Below, one piece after another: positions 17,290 through 26,388 of a stretch of DNA of 64,000 nucleotides (position 1 is the first letter of the stretch; every line of letters starts with the position of its first letter). A program made the position numbers and the translations under genes. The notes under the pieces were generated by a model that had not been told where the DNA came from, made no database searches, and worked only from the letters and a program-made list of their open reading frames with translations. This DNA comes from Shewanella atlantica (GTDB taxonomy: Bacteria > Pseudomonadota > Gammaproteobacteria > Enterobacterales > Shewanellaceae), in the NCBI RefSeq assembly GCF_003966265.1, contig NZ_RXNV01000018.1:1-64000 (forward strand). Reading direction: 5' to 3'.

Positions 17290-17631
17290 TTAAGTGCTTT
17301 CATTCTTGTTAAATTGGTAGATCAGCTCTCTTATTTTCTGCACTTTGAGCTCTGTTAGCACGACACCAAGTAAACCAACGACAGTAAATGAAATTATCAT
17401 CGCACTACCATAATGATTTGAATGTTCATGAATACTCAACCCCATAAACAGCATCAGTCCGTACAGTAATGCCTTTCTCATTTCACTGGTATTAACGACA
17501 AGTAATCCAGTGGGTATATCTTTCTCGATTACGACTTCGTTAGATATCCCACCGAGTTTTACCTTTAGTTTTCCACTCTCTTCTGAGACTCGATAACCTC
17601 GACATGAGATTAGTCTTTTCAGCTCATCCAT
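17290..17631 (-). CDS. Hypothetical two-helix membrane protein
   Basis: 113 residues with a soluble N-terminal ~50 residues (beta-rich, KLKVKLGGISNEVVIE) and two hydrophobic helices (about 54-66 and 77-93) followed by a basic tail. AAGGAG lies at good spacing before the ATG. Family not recognised; function unknown. It stands alone between the hut cluster and a small barrel protein. Confidence 0.5.
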   Translation of the reverse strand: MDELKRLISCRGYRVSEESGKLKVKLGGISNEVVIEKDIPTGLLVVNTSEMRKALLYGLMLFMGLSIHEHSNHYGSAMIISFTVVGLLGVVLTELKVQKIRELIYQFNKNEST

Positions 17632-17723
17632 TCCTGCTAACTCCTTAAGCTGTACTGACTACTGAGGCCATGCCTCTTATCCAAAGCAGTGACCTCACAA
17701 AGTTGCTTCAAGCTGGCAGAGCG

Positions 17724-18272
17724 TCAGAATCTATAATGCAACCCGACGCCAAATTGTTTCAGGCTGATATCGGCGTAATAATTATCCAGCTCGCTGTATT
17801 CCGGCTCTGTTTCACTCATCTCATAAGACACTCGTAACGCCAGAGACTCTGTCAGGGTCACATCCACACCGGCGCCAAACAGCCAACCTGTGCCGCGATA
17901 GTCGTCGTCAACACCGTCATCGTTGCTGTAAGTCTTGTTGACTACCAAACCCGCCTTCATATAGCCAGTGACGCTGTCGGTAAAGGCGTGTCGAATCACG
18001 GGGGAGATGGTCACCGCCGCTATCCTCAAGTCCATCTCATCGACAAAACTATCGGTCATAAAAAAGCTTGCCTCAATGCCAAAGCTTTCATTGAAGTTGT
18101 AACCACCATAGACGCCGCCCCCTATGGCAGACTCATCTAAGGTACCAATATTGTCTTCTACACTGGTGTGATTAACTTGACCACCCAGGTAAAAACCCAG
18201 ATCGTCGGCGGCAAAAGCAGGTGTCGACGCAGCCAGTAACATGCCTGCGGTTAACAGAGAATTGAGTTTCAT
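17724..18272 (-). CDS. OmpA-like/opacity-type outer-membrane beta-barrel protein
   Basis: 182 residues from the ATG at 18272, chosen for AGGGA spacing and a clean signal peptide (MKLNSLLTAGMLLAASTPAFA). The mature part is an eight-stranded-barrel pattern: FYLGGQVNHTS, GGVYGGYNFNESFGIEASFF, GYMKAGLVVN, GWLFGAGVDVTL, ESLALRVSYEMS, ending in a terminal aromatic (GVGLHYRF), the C-terminal Phe recognised by the BAM machinery. No periplasmic domain. Function unknown, typical of small OmpX/OmpW-like barrels. Confidence 0.8.
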   Translation of the reverse strand: MKLNSLLTAGMLLAASTPAFAADDLGFYLGGQVNHTSVEDNIGTLDESAIGGGVYGGYNFNESFGIEASFFMTDSFVDEMDLRIAAVTISPVIRHAFTDSVTGYMKAGLVVNKTYSNDDGVDDDYRGTGWLFGAGVDVTLTESLALRVSYEMSETEPEYSELDNYYADISLKQFGVGLHYRF

Positions 18273-18499
18273 TGCTGTCCCTATATTTGTGTTTACTGCA
18301 TCCATAAATTAATAACAGTAAAAGTCCTTAAAAATCGGTGATATATTAACCTGTTACTAGCGCAAAGACAAAATGTCTGCTCTAACATTTATCCTGAAAG
18401 TACTGTCAGGCTAAATGGTAGAGGGAGTGAGGCTTTTAAAAAGAGATAAACGGGTTTTAGGGGAGAGCTGACTCCCCTATTCGGCTCAGGCAAAGCAAT

Positions 18500-19693
18500 T
18501 TAAAGCCGTTTTTTAGCCTCAAATGCGGCCAGGCTCTCAGAATATTTCTTAGTCCAGAACGGATGTTTGGTGTTATCCAATGCCAGTTGCTCATGTTTGA
18601 TGGCCTGCTCGAACTCACCCACCTCGGCATAGGCACCGGCCAATGCATCGTGAGCCGTGTGAGAATCGGGCGCCGCCTTCACCGCGAGCTTATAGATGGC
18701 TAAGCCTTGCTTTACAGCCTGTTCACCGTCCTTAGCTGTTTCTGCCTGCGCTAAAGCTATCAGGGAGTCGGTGGCGGGGACCTCGAAGCCATACTTCTCC
18801 TCAGACAGATAACGGTAGTGTGCCAGTATCGCCTGCGCGCCCTGGCTTGAGATCTCGGAATCTGGTTTTAGTACTTGATGGATATCATTGAACAATAGCT
18901 CGATGCCATAGGCGGTTGCCAGAATAGGCTGAGTCATATAGTAAGTGCCATCGAAGCGCTTAATACGGTAATCAAGCACCTCTGTAGCATTGGCCTTTAT
19001 GATTGATTCCATCTCGGCAAAGCTTGCCAGCTGTCGCTTCTCGAAGCCGCTGTCACTGGTGCTCATCAGCAGAAACCTAGGCTTGCCTTTCATACCAGCC
19101 AGTTTCTTGGGGGCATCCTTGATGACGTAGGCAAAATCTTTGCTCAGTACAGGGCTGGCGGCGAAATAGGCATTAAACATATCGGGACGATTAAGTAAGG
19201 TGTAGAGGCTTAATCCCGCATTACCGGTGAAACCATTGAGAATACGAAATCCATTGGTCCGGTACTTGTTATCAATTGCCGGGAGCAGCTCTTGCCCCAT
19301 AAAGTCCAGCAGCAGCTCATTGCCCTGCTCTTCGATGGCTTGCTCTTTTAACTTACCCAGTCCTTTGTGGCCATCGGGCGCGGTCACGATAATAGTTTCG
19401 AGCCAGGGCCAGTCACCGTTATGGCTCATCCAGTCATGCATACCGCTAAGGTAAGCCTGGCTTCGCGGATGAAAGTCCAACAGCACCACGTATTCTTTGT
19501 CACTGCTCTTGCTGTAACTGGGTGGCAAGGTAACGATAAATTCGGCAGGCACTTTAAGCAGCTTAGATGGGACGAGCAGTTTCTCCACCTTACTCAAGTG
19601 GGTGAGCTCCCGGTCATCCTGAGCGTAGAGGTTAAAACTGAACACCAAGCCTGCTATAGACGAAGCAATAAGATAAAAGGTATTTCTGAGCAT
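18500..19693 (-). CDS. Exported esterase-like alpha/beta hydrolase with C-terminal TPR, nucleophile altered
   Basis: 397 residues: signal peptide (about 1-24), putative-esterase alpha/beta-hydrolase domain (about 40-270) and a TPR-like C-terminus (AHDALAGAYAEVGEFEQAIKHEQLAL split as AHDALAGAYAEVGEF, EQAIKHEQLAL). Related enzymes have GHSxGG at the nucleophile elbow. Here the corresponding segment reads ILNGFTGNAGLSLY, so the expected serine is threonine, while the following NRPDMFNAYFAASPVL matches family members well. Either this is a non-catalytic homologue or threonine substitutes. A GGAAGG ribosome binding site precedes the ATG. Confidence 0.7.
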   Translation of the reverse strand: MLRNTFYLIASSIAGLVFSFNLYAQDDRELTHLSKVEKLLVPSKLLKVPAEFIVTLPPSYSKSSDKEYVVLLDFHPRSQAYLSGMHDWMSHNGDWPWLETIIVTAPDGHKGLGKLKEQAIEEQGNELLLDFMGQELLPAIDNKYRTNGFRILNGFTGNAGLSLYTLLNRPDMFNAYFAASPVLSKDFAYVIKDAPKKLAGMKGKPRFLLMSTSDSGFEKRQLASFAEMESIIKANATEVLDYRIKRFDGTYYMTQPILATAYGIELLFNDIHQVLKPDSEISSQGAQAILAHYRYLSEEKYGFEVPATDSLIALAQAETAKDGEQAVKQGLAIYKLAVKAAPDSHTAHDALAGAYAEVGEFEQAIKHEQLALDNTKHPFWTKKYSESLAAFEAKKRL

Positions 19694-19836
19694 GGGCCTT
19701 CCCTGTATTAATTTGATAACCGCTTTCTTATCTGAAAACCTTTAACAAACCTACAACATGCACAAAATGATTACAAACCGGCAAGTGAAGCGCTGATTTC
19801 AAGCAATCTCAATTCACGACTATTGCGCCTGAAAAT

Positions 19837-19869
19837 ATAAGAGGCTGACACAAGGTGTCAGCCTCTTAT
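19837..19869 (-). terminator. Strong hairpin terminator
   Basis: Perfect 15-base stem ATAAGAGGCTGACAC with a 3-base loop, downstream of the Sel1-repeat gene. On the minus strand it is followed by ATTTTC. Confidence 0.7.
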
Positions 19870-19932
19870 CACATTGAAAAAGCCCCTCACAGCAAGCTTT
19901 TGATGACCCTGGTGTTGGTGCAGCGCACTTTA

Positions 19933-20733
19933 CTACCAGGTCGACATCAGAAACTCTCGAATTCGCTCACTATCGGATTCGGTGTTACAAGATATCATCT
20001 CTGAACAGGTTCGCCCTCTTAACATGGTTCCCGTCGTCCCTCGGGCATCCGGGGTCCCCCCCCTCAGCATAGTGATATGATAGGTGAGCACCTCCTCCAT
20101 CGATGGAGCGCTCACCTCAATGACCTCCATCTCGCCAACGGGGGCTGGTTGCGAAACGGAAAGCTTGGTTGGGGCGGAATTCTTATCTTTGTGATCTAAC
20201 TTTATCAGGCTGATATTAGCTAACACATTGATGGTGTCCTTATGGCCATGTTCGAATGACTTGGACAGGTACTCCTTCGCTTTGACTCGATCTGTCTCTA
20301 TCAGCTCCCCCTCTAAATAGATCAAGCCGAGCAGATGTGTTGCTTCATCGAGCCCCTCTCTGTCTGCGGCTCTCAGGTACCTCATCGCTTTATCAATATC
20401 CTGATTTTCACTCTCCTGCAGGTAGATGATGGCGGCCTTATACTGGGCAAATGGGTTGCCATACTTTGCGGAGCGCCGATACCACTTGGTTGCTAAGCGC
20501 ATATCAACTTCAGTGCCGTAACCGTTTCGGTAAAGCTCGGCCAGGGTATACATTGCATCGGAGTGGCCATAACGGGCTAATGTTTTGTACTCCTGAAATG
20601 TCTTGCTGCAATCAGAGGTATCACATGGAATGATTTGAGCTGACAAGGATTGAACCGCCGGCTTAGCCAATGCGGCTCCACTGCACAGCAGTACTAGCAA
20701 TCCTAATGTATAAGTTGAAATGCTTCCTTTCAT
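19933..20733 (-). CDS. Exported Sel1-repeat (SLR) protein
   Basis: 266 residues from the ATG at 20733 (AAGGGG upstream; signal peptide ending GAALAK). Contains about four Sel1-like repeats between 55 and 195, visible as ALARYGHSDAMYTLAELYRNGYG, DMRLATKWYRRSAKYGN, KAMRYLRAADREGLDEATHLLG and VKAKEYLSKSFEHGH. Sel1 repeats are alpha-solenoids for protein-protein contact in the periplasm or outside. Two cysteine pairs (CDTSDC near the mature start; CSEMISC near the end) may form disulfides. The C-terminal ~70 residues are not repeat-like. Confidence 0.78.
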   Translation of the reverse strand: MKGSISTYTLGLLVLLCSGAALAKPAVQSLSAQIIPCDTSDCSKTFQEYKTLARYGHSDAMYTLAELYRNGYGTEVDMRLATKWYRRSAKYGNPFAQYKAAIIYLQESENQDIDKAMRYLRAADREGLDEATHLLGLIYLEGELIETDRVKAKEYLSKSFEHGHKDTINVLANISLIKLDHKDKNSAPTKLSVSQPAPVGEMEVIEVSAPSMEEVLTYHITMLRGGTPDARGTTGTMLRGRTCSEMISCNTESDSERIREFLMSTW

Positions 20734-20981
20734 AATTGTTACCCCTTTCCGTTGAAGTAATAAACAATTTAGCAGTATGGTATTTGTTTGTATTTTAGTC
20801 AATTCAACTAAGGTGCACTATATAGGGTGGTGTTCGTATCAATTGCAGCATCAATATCCGCCAAATCTAACTGGAACGAAGATGATAATTAACTAGCCAA
20901 ATTATGCGTTTCAGCATAGGATCTGAATTGAAATTTTGCAGATGCATTTTTAGCCAAGATATTGTGGAGTAAGCAGACATT

Positions 20982-21659
20982 ATGGGTATCAGAGCCATAG
21001 TTGTAGATACAGCAGGTACGACAACCGACCTTAGCTTTATTAAGGACACACTTTTTCCTTATTCAGCCAAAGCCTTACCCGACTTTCTTAAAGAAAATGA
21101 ACACAATGTGTTGGTAGAAAACTGCATCTGTGACGTGAGAGATATCGCGTTAGAGCCAGAAGCTTCACTGGAGCGGGTCATAGAGATCCTGCAACAATGG
21201 GTTGCCGAAGACCGTAAATCGACACCACTTAAGACCCTGCAGGGCCTTATCTGGAAGCAAGGTTATGCCAAGGGTGAATTTACCGGACATATTTTCCCTG
21301 ATTTTATCGACGCTATCGAAGGTATCAAGCAACAAAATATGCGCCTCTATAGTTTCTCATCAGGGTCGGCCGAAGCGCAAAAGCTACTTTTCAGTCATAG
21401 TGATGCTGGTGACCTGACATCTAAGTTCGACGGTCACTTCGACACCCGTACCGGCAATAAGCTGTTTAAGCAGGCTTACTGCAACATCATCAACACCATC
21501 AGCTTAGCGCCTAAGCAGGTGCTGTTTATTTCGGATGTCGTCGAAGAGCTTAAAGCCGCAGAGGAAGCTGGCATGCGCACCATGCAGATGGTTCGGGAAG
21601 AGGGCCAGCGTACCGGCAGCTTTAAGCAGATCTCCAGCTTCGCCGAGCTCACTCTCTAA
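20982..21659 (+). CDS. mtnC: Enolase-phosphatase E1 (methionine salvage)
   Basis: 225 residues, HAD superfamily. In methionine salvage it converts 2,3-diketo-5-methylthiopentyl-1-phosphate to the acireductone. Motif I reads VVDTAGTTTDLSFI: the nucleophilic Asp is present but the second position usually occupied by Asp/Glu is Ala, which I recall as normal for Shewanella MtnC. YSFSSGSAEAQKLLF carries motif II and VLFISDVVEELKAAEEAGM motif IV. It is followed by a clear terminator, so it is monocistronic. Confidence 0.92.
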   Translation: MGIRAIVVDTAGTTTDLSFIKDTLFPYSAKALPDFLKENEHNVLVENCICDVRDIALEPEASLERVIEILQQWVAEDRKSTPLKTLQGLIWKQGYAKGEFTGHIFPDFIDAIEGIKQQNMRLYSFSSGSAEAQKLLFSHSDAGDLTSKFDGHFDTRTGNKLFKQAYCNIINTISLAPKQVLFISDVVEELKAAEEAGMRTMQMVREEGQRTGSFKQISSFAELTL

Positions 21660-21681
21660 GATTTTTCATATTAAATAAGCT

Positions 21682-21709
21682 AAAGGCACTCCATGAGAGT
21701 GCCTTTTTT
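21682..21709 (+). terminator. Rho-independent terminator after mtnC
   Basis: AAGGCACTC/GAGTGCCTT stem with CATGA loop, followed by TTTTTT. Confidence 0.9.
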
Positions 21710-21796
21710 GTGTCTGGAACACTTATGAAGATTTGCCATGGATGGTATTAAATCTTCGTTGTGTCTGGACTTCTTGTAATAGAGAGTTATGAAGAT

Positions 21797-22552
21797 TTAC
21801 TTGATGCGATACAGCTCTTTTAGCCTGTCCCAGTTTTCCGCTTGACGAAGATACTCCTCCTCGCAGTAGCTATCTCTCTCCATCTCCAGCTGTGCTTTCG
21901 AGATTATCTCCCGGTTCTTTTCAGGATCACTGCCATAGATAAGACATAGCGTCGCAAAGTAGCGCTGTGCATCTAAGCTGTGTTCGTCCCAAAAATGATC
22001 GTCATCGAAATTATCAATATCTTCATCCTCGAGAGCGAAGAGATCGGCGGCGCTCAGGGCTATCTCATCGCCTTCATCAAAAGAGTTAAGCAGGAGAAGC
22101 GTGGCCAGAGAATCGACGGCGTCCTCCTCCTTGCCAAGTACTATCACCTGGTTGCTATAGATAAAAGCATGCCCATATTCATGGGCCAGAGTATGCATAA
22201 GTGCATCTTGCGTCGCTTCTACTGCTGTTACACCGGTTTGCTGATAGTTGTCCCCTTCGAAGCGTTTAAGCACCTCGGTGATAAACTGGTAGGGTATCAG
22301 TATCTGCACCTTCCCGGGATCGAACAGGGGCCCCTCTTCTGCACCAAACTGAATCGTTAACTTCTGCTTAATAGGAAGCTGCTCATCGAACAGTATCTGC
22401 ATCTGCTCAGAAACGGACTCGACTATGACCCGAGCTTGCTTATCTTCAAGATTCTCGGCTGGAAGAAATTGCAGCTGAGTGAGGGCAGCCACTTCACAGG
22501 AAAAACAAGCCGGAACAAGCACCAACATAGCGGCGAGGAGTATCTGTTTCAT
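21797..22552 (-). CDS. DUF4344-type exported metallopeptidase
   Basis: 251 residues with a signal peptide (about 1-22). HEYGHA (an HExxH zinc site) sits near residue 117 and is followed by EEDAVDSLATLLL, the glutamate third-ligand helix. This pattern matches DUF4344 putative metallopeptidases. The C-terminal region is acidic (LEDEDIDNFDDDHFWDEHSLDAQR), then helical with CEEEYLRQAENW. Periplasmic protease or inactive relative; substrate unknown. Confidence 0.8.
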   Translation of the reverse strand: MKQILLAAMLVLVPACFSCEVAALTQLQFLPAENLEDKQARVIVESVSEQMQILFDEQLPIKQKLTIQFGAEEGPLFDPGKVQILIPYQFITEVLKRFEGDNYQQTGVTAVEATQDALMHTLAHEYGHAFIYSNQVIVLGKEEDAVDSLATLLLLNSFDEGDEIALSAADLFALEDEDIDNFDDDHFWDEHSLDAQRYFATLCLIYGSDPEKNREIISKAQLEMERDSYCEEEYLRQAENWDRLKELYRIK

Positions 22553-22566
22553 TTCAAATCTCGAAT

Positions 22567-22597
22567 CTAATGTCTAATGTCTAATGTCTAAGGTCTA
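22567..22597. repeat. 7-base tandem repeat (TAATGTC)
   Basis: Three exact units of TAATGTC plus a degenerate fourth, upstream of the metallopeptidase gene. Simple-sequence tract that could vary in length. Confidence 0.8.
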
Positions 22598-22670
22598 TGA
22601 GCTTGTTGCTACTATGACATGCTGCTATGCTGAGTCACAAGTTAAACGACTGTTTGAATAAAGGCTGAAA

Positions 22671-23105
22671 ATGGAACGTTTTATCAAGCAATACCCAATC
22701 TATACCGAGATACCGGTAGCCTGGGGTGAGATGGATGCACTGCAACACGTGAATAATGTTGTTTACTTCCGCTATTTCGAAACCGCCCGAATCGATTTTT
22801 TCAATCAAATAAACCTGCTCGATGAGCTTCAAAGTACTCAGATCGGTCCGGTGATAAGTGAAAATACGGCTCGCTACAAGCGTCCGGTCACCTTCCCTGA
22901 CACCTTACTCGTCGGTGTATCCATCAGTGACATCAAGCAAGACCGCTTTATGATGCATTACAGTGTCTATAGTCAGGCACAACAAGCTGTAACGACCTTA
23001 GGCAGCTCGCAGGTGGTGATGTTTAATTTTAAAACCGGTAAGAAAGCAGAGCTGACACCCGCACTCCTCGATGCCCTCAAGTCCCATGAACTGGCGGATG
23101 CTTAA
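22671..23105 (+). CDS. YbgC/FadM-like hotdog acyl-CoA thioesterase
   Basis: 144 residues of the 4-hydroxybenzoyl-CoA-thioesterase-type hotdog fold. IPVAWGEMDALQHVNNVVYFRYFETAR carries the catalytic acidic residue (here in GEMDALQHVNN) and the helix motif, followed by ISENTARYKRPVTFPDTL. Predicted cytosolic thioesterase. The next gene starts 30 bases downstream on the same strand, so co-transcription is likely. Confidence 0.85.
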   Translation: MERFIKQYPIYTEIPVAWGEMDALQHVNNVVYFRYFETARIDFFNQINLLDELQSTQIGPVISENTARYKRPVTFPDTLLVGVSISDIKQDRFMMHYSVYSQAQQAVTTLGSSQVVMFNFKTGKKAELTPALLDALKSHELADA

Positions 23106-23135
23106 TCCGGGGAAACAAAGAAAAAAGGCATGCTT

Positions 23136-23387
23136 ATGAATACAAATGACATTGAGATCATTCACCTCATCGATGAACATGAATTTGTTATTAATGTAGG
23201 ACAAGCACAAGCTAGCCTCTCCTATGAGCTTTTTGACGGCAGGGTTAACTTTACTCACACCTTCGTGCCCACAGAACTCAGGAATAAGGGCTTAGCCGAG
23301 AAGCTGGTTCGCCATGGGCTCAGCTGGGCCAATTCAGAAAAGTTTGTCATCGAGACAAGCTGCTGGTACGTGCAGAAATTTTTGTAA
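23136..23387 (+). CDS. Small GNAT-type N-acetyltransferase (YjdJ/PF14542-like)
   Basis: 83 residues from the ATG at 23136 (AAAGG at nine bases). Matches the minimal GCN5-like family: the acetyl-CoA loop is in TFVPTELRNKGLAEKLVRHGLSWA (seen as VPTELRNKGLAEKLV), and the ending ETSCWYVQKFL parallels family members ending in CSYVxKWL. About 90 residues is normal for this family. Target unknown. Confidence 0.8.
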   Translation: MNTNDIEIIHLIDEHEFVINVGQAQASLSYELFDGRVNFTHTFVPTELRNKGLAEKLVRHGLSWANSEKFVIETSCWYVQKFL

Positions 23388-23433
23388 TTTCAGCTTTTAC
23401 CGCCCCCGCAGCCCATGATTGTAATAGATATTA

Positions 23434-23838
23434 CTACTCGCCAGTTAGTGCCGAGAGCCGCTGCTTAATCTCCTCAGAAAGTGGCTGACTCTTATCTATG
23501 CCGTAATCGTAATGCACCATGGTCGTCTTGGTCTCTGAGGTTTGCTTACCCAGCTGCCAACTCTGTTGCGTCACTTCGAAGCTACTATTACCGACACGAC
23601 TTATCCAGGTTTTGATGCTGACAGGGCTGCCATAGTTAGTCGGCGAGAGAAAAGCGATAGTAAATCCGGCAACGATAAGATCCCACTTGTCCAGATTAAG
23701 CGTAGGGTTAAATATCTCAAATATTGGCTTTCTTGCCGCCTCATTCCAAACGGGAATGATGGTGTTATTGATATGCCCTAATGCATCCGTTTCATTGAAT
23801 CGGGGATGGATCTCTAAGCTAAAGAAAGTCTCTGACAC
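23434..23838 (-). CDS. Hotdog thioesterase
   Basis: 134 residues starting at a GTG with AAGGG nine bases upstream. RFNETDALGHINNTIIPVWNEAAR is the thioesterase active-site helix (D in ETDALGHINN). It lies near another thioesterase and upstream of an acyl-CoA synthetase on the same strand, giving a small lipid-metabolism neighbourhood. Substrate unknown. Confidence 0.83.
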   Translation of the reverse strand: MSETFFSLEIHPRFNETDALGHINNTIIPVWNEAARKPIFEIFNPTLNLDKWDLIVAGFTIAFLSPTNYGSPVSIKTWISRVGNSSFEVTQQSWQLGKQTSETKTTMVHYDYGIDKSQPLSEEIKQRLSALTGE

Positions 23839-23930
23839 GTCTGAATACCCTTATTGTTATTATTGATCTTCATTTTGGCTAAGACGTTAACCGAGAACCC
23901 GCCGGGATGCAATTTTTCGGCTATATATCA

Positions 23931-23954
23931 GGCCCTAGGCCCTAGGCCCTAGGT
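23931..23954. repeat. 7-base tandem repeat (GGCCCTA)
   Basis: Three units of GGCCCTA followed by GGTTCTAG. A similar CTAGGTTCTAG phrase occurs at about 15458 next to hutC, suggesting a small dispersed repeat. Confidence 0.75.
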
Positions 23955-23992
23955 TCTAGCATAAACCCTCTCCTAGTACATCCATGTACAAA

Positions 23993-24015
23993 AAAGGGAT
24001 GCTCAACATCCCTTT
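23993..24015 (-). terminator. Rho-independent terminator of the acyl-CoA synthetase gene
   Basis: AAAGGGATG/CATCCCTTT stem, CTCAA loop; on the minus strand it is followed by a T run. Confidence 0.88.
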
Positions 24016-24041
24016 ATTTCTCCAGCCTACAGAGCTAACAG

Positions 24042-25838
24042 TTATCTCGCGTACATCGCATTGATCTCACGGGCATACTTGTTATAGATCACCTTACGAC
24101 GTAACTTCATCGTCGGAGTGATAAGACCCGCTTCCATTGAGAAAGCTTCGGGTAACAAGGTAAACTTCTTAATCTTCTCAAAACCAGCCAGATCTGCCTG
24201 CAGTGTCTTAAGACGATTATCGAAGTGTTCAACCACATGACTGTTACGCAACAGCTCCATTGGTGAGTCGTAGTGAATGCCCTTCTCTTTCGCCCATTCT
24301 TCTAGTGCTTCGAAGGCTGGAACAATCAGGGCGGTCACATAGTTTTTCGCATCGGCAACGATGGCAACCTGTTCGATGAAAGGACAGCAACCCACCTTAC
24401 CTTCAACGCGCTGAGGAGCGATATACTTACCATTTGAGGTTTTCATCAACTCTTTGATTCTGTCTGTGATAAACAGGTTACCCTCTTCATCGATACGACC
24501 CGCATCGCCGGTTTTTAGCCAGCCATCTTCGAATGCTTCGGCGGTATCTTCAGGACGATTGTAATAACCACGCATCACAGTTTCACCGCGAACCATGATC
24601 TCATTATCTTTGCCTAACTTAATCTCCATATCCGGCAACGGCTTACCATTAGAGCCAGGCACTCGGTTAGATAGAGTATTACAGGTGATAGTCGCATTGG
24701 TTTCAGTCATACCGTAGCCACACAGTACGGGTACATCGATACTCTGGAAAAAGGCGCTGACGTTAGGGTCTAAAGCGGCACCACCACATGGCATAAACTT
24801 AAGGCGCCCGCCCAGTACCTGCTTGAGTTTGCTGAAGACCAGCTTGTCGGCCAGTTTCCACTGCAAGCTCAAACCTAGTGACGCTTTATGACGTCCCTGG
24901 CCAACTTCTGATTGACGGTGCCCGACAGACATCGCCCAGGTAAACATCTTCTGTCTTAGTTCCGGTGCTTTAATCACCTTATCCTGCACCGCACTATAGA
25001 CCTTCTCCAGGAATCTGGGCACGACACATAGTGTATGGGGACGAACCTTGACGATGGCCTCTTTGACAGCCATAGGATCTTGCAGATAAACGTTCTGACC
25101 ACCCCGGCTCAAAACATAGAAGCTCCAACCACGTTCAAATACATGGCTCAACGGCAGGAAGGCCAGGGAGACATCACCGGGAGTAAATGCCAGCACCTTG
25201 TCATGTTGGTAGACCATAGAGGCGATATTACGGTAATCCATCATCACACCTTTTGGATTACCCGTCGTTCCCGAGGTATAGATGAGTGTCAGAAGATCAT
25301 CCAAACTGGCTTCATCTGTACGCTTTTCCAGTTCGGCGACAACTTCATCAGTATGAGTCTTGGTGAGAAGATCATCAAAGTAGATATGGTTCTCAAACTC
25401 CTGAAGGACAACACTTTTATCGAATACCACGATATGGGTTAAGCTCTCACAATGCTGAACCAGCTGACAGGCCATCTCATAATGTGCTTTATCGCCGGCA
25501 AATATCAGCTTAGCCCTTGCATCGTTCACAATATAGCTGGCTTGCTCAAAAGTACTCGTCGGGTAAATTGGCACGACGACGGCACGGCTCTTAAGACTAC
25601 CAATATCGGCACAGGCCCACTGGGGACAGTTTTGTGACAAAATCACGGTGCGATCCTGAGCCTCAATGCCAAACTGAATCAAGGCCTGAGCAACCTTGGA
25701 GTTGATGCTATCGAATGAACTCCAACTCACCTGATCCCATGGGGCCTCCATTTCGAATCCTTCGAGCGCGATAGCTTCGCCAAGTTCCTGGCTCTGCTGC
25801 TTGATTAAACGTGTTAAATGATACTGCTCGAGTGACAT
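24042..25838 (-). CDS. Long-chain acyl-CoA synthetase (AMP-forming)
   Basis: 598 residues of the ANL adenylate-forming superfamily. The AMP-binding P-loop is YTSGTTGNPKGV. The second core motif is GYGMTETNATI, and the hinge/ATP region is DGWLKTGDAGRIDEEGNLFITDRIKELMKTSNGKYI (visible as GDAGRIDEEG and DRIKELMKTSNGKYI). The long form with the PQRVEGKVGCCPFIEQV ending resembles the FAA1/FadD15-type long-chain fatty-acid ligases. It activates fatty acids to acyl-CoA for beta-oxidation or membrane lipid synthesis. Terminator downstream. Confidence 0.9.
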   Translation of the reverse strand: MSLEQYHLTRLIKQQSQELGEAIALEGFEMEAPWDQVSWSSFDSINSKVAQALIQFGIEAQDRTVILSQNCPQWACADIGSLKSRAVVVPIYPTSTFEQASYIVNDARAKLIFAGDKAHYEMACQLVQHCESLTHIVVFDKSVVLQEFENHIYFDDLLTKTHTDEVVAELEKRTDEASLDDLLTLIYTSGTTGNPKGVMMDYRNIASMVYQHDKVLAFTPGDVSLAFLPLSHVFERGWSFYVLSRGGQNVYLQDPMAVKEAIVKVRPHTLCVVPRFLEKVYSAVQDKVIKAPELRQKMFTWAMSVGHRQSEVGQGRHKASLGLSLQWKLADKLVFSKLKQVLGGRLKFMPCGGAALDPNVSAFFQSIDVPVLCGYGMTETNATITCNTLSNRVPGSNGKPLPDMEIKLGKDNEIMVRGETVMRGYYNRPEDTAEAFEDGWLKTGDAGRIDEEGNLFITDRIKELMKTSNGKYIAPQRVEGKVGCCPFIEQVAIVADAKNYVTALIVPAFEALEEWAKEKGIHYDSPMELLRNSHVVEHFDNRLKTLQADLAGFEKIKKFTLLPEAFSMEAGLITPTMKLRRKVIYNKYAREINAMYAR

Positions 25839-26388
25839 AATTCAGGGCCTTTTAAGCGTACAGGTGTTCCTCTTTTTTGGTATTTTACGTTAATAAATAC
25901 AAAAAAATAAGAGCAATTGCTCAAACTTTGTTAGGCCGCGCACAGTTTTACAGAAACTTAGCGACCAAGCTGGAACTTACACCTGTAACCTTACCCTTTG
26001 TTAACATATAGTTATAGAGGATAAAGTACGATTATTGAGACAATAAGCGGTTTCAACTGAATTTCACTTTCTGCGGTAATCCCCTCTAATTATCTACACC
26101 CTTCTCTACATAATGAGGCCACTTTCACTAAACTGGCGCTTTACCTACAATCATAGAATCATATATATCTATTGAAGTTCCCATATCGGACCTTCACAAA
26201 CACTTGCAGTAAGCAGTTTCAAGGGTTAGCGGGGTAATTGACCGGGGTTGACATTTATGGCCTCTAACATTAGCCTTCGACAATATATTAACGTATTGAT
26301 ACACAATATATTTATCATTTACATGATAAATTTAAGAAAGGATTTAGGTCTCATGTTTCATGGAAAGGCGAACGAGTCGGAAATAAGC
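25839..26388. other. Intergenic, AT-rich, no gene seen
   Basis: Divergent spacer between the acyl-CoA synthetase and the secreted peptidase. A TTGACA-like hexamer at about 26248 may belong to the peptidase promoter. No strong hairpin or repeat was noticed. Confidence 0.4.
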
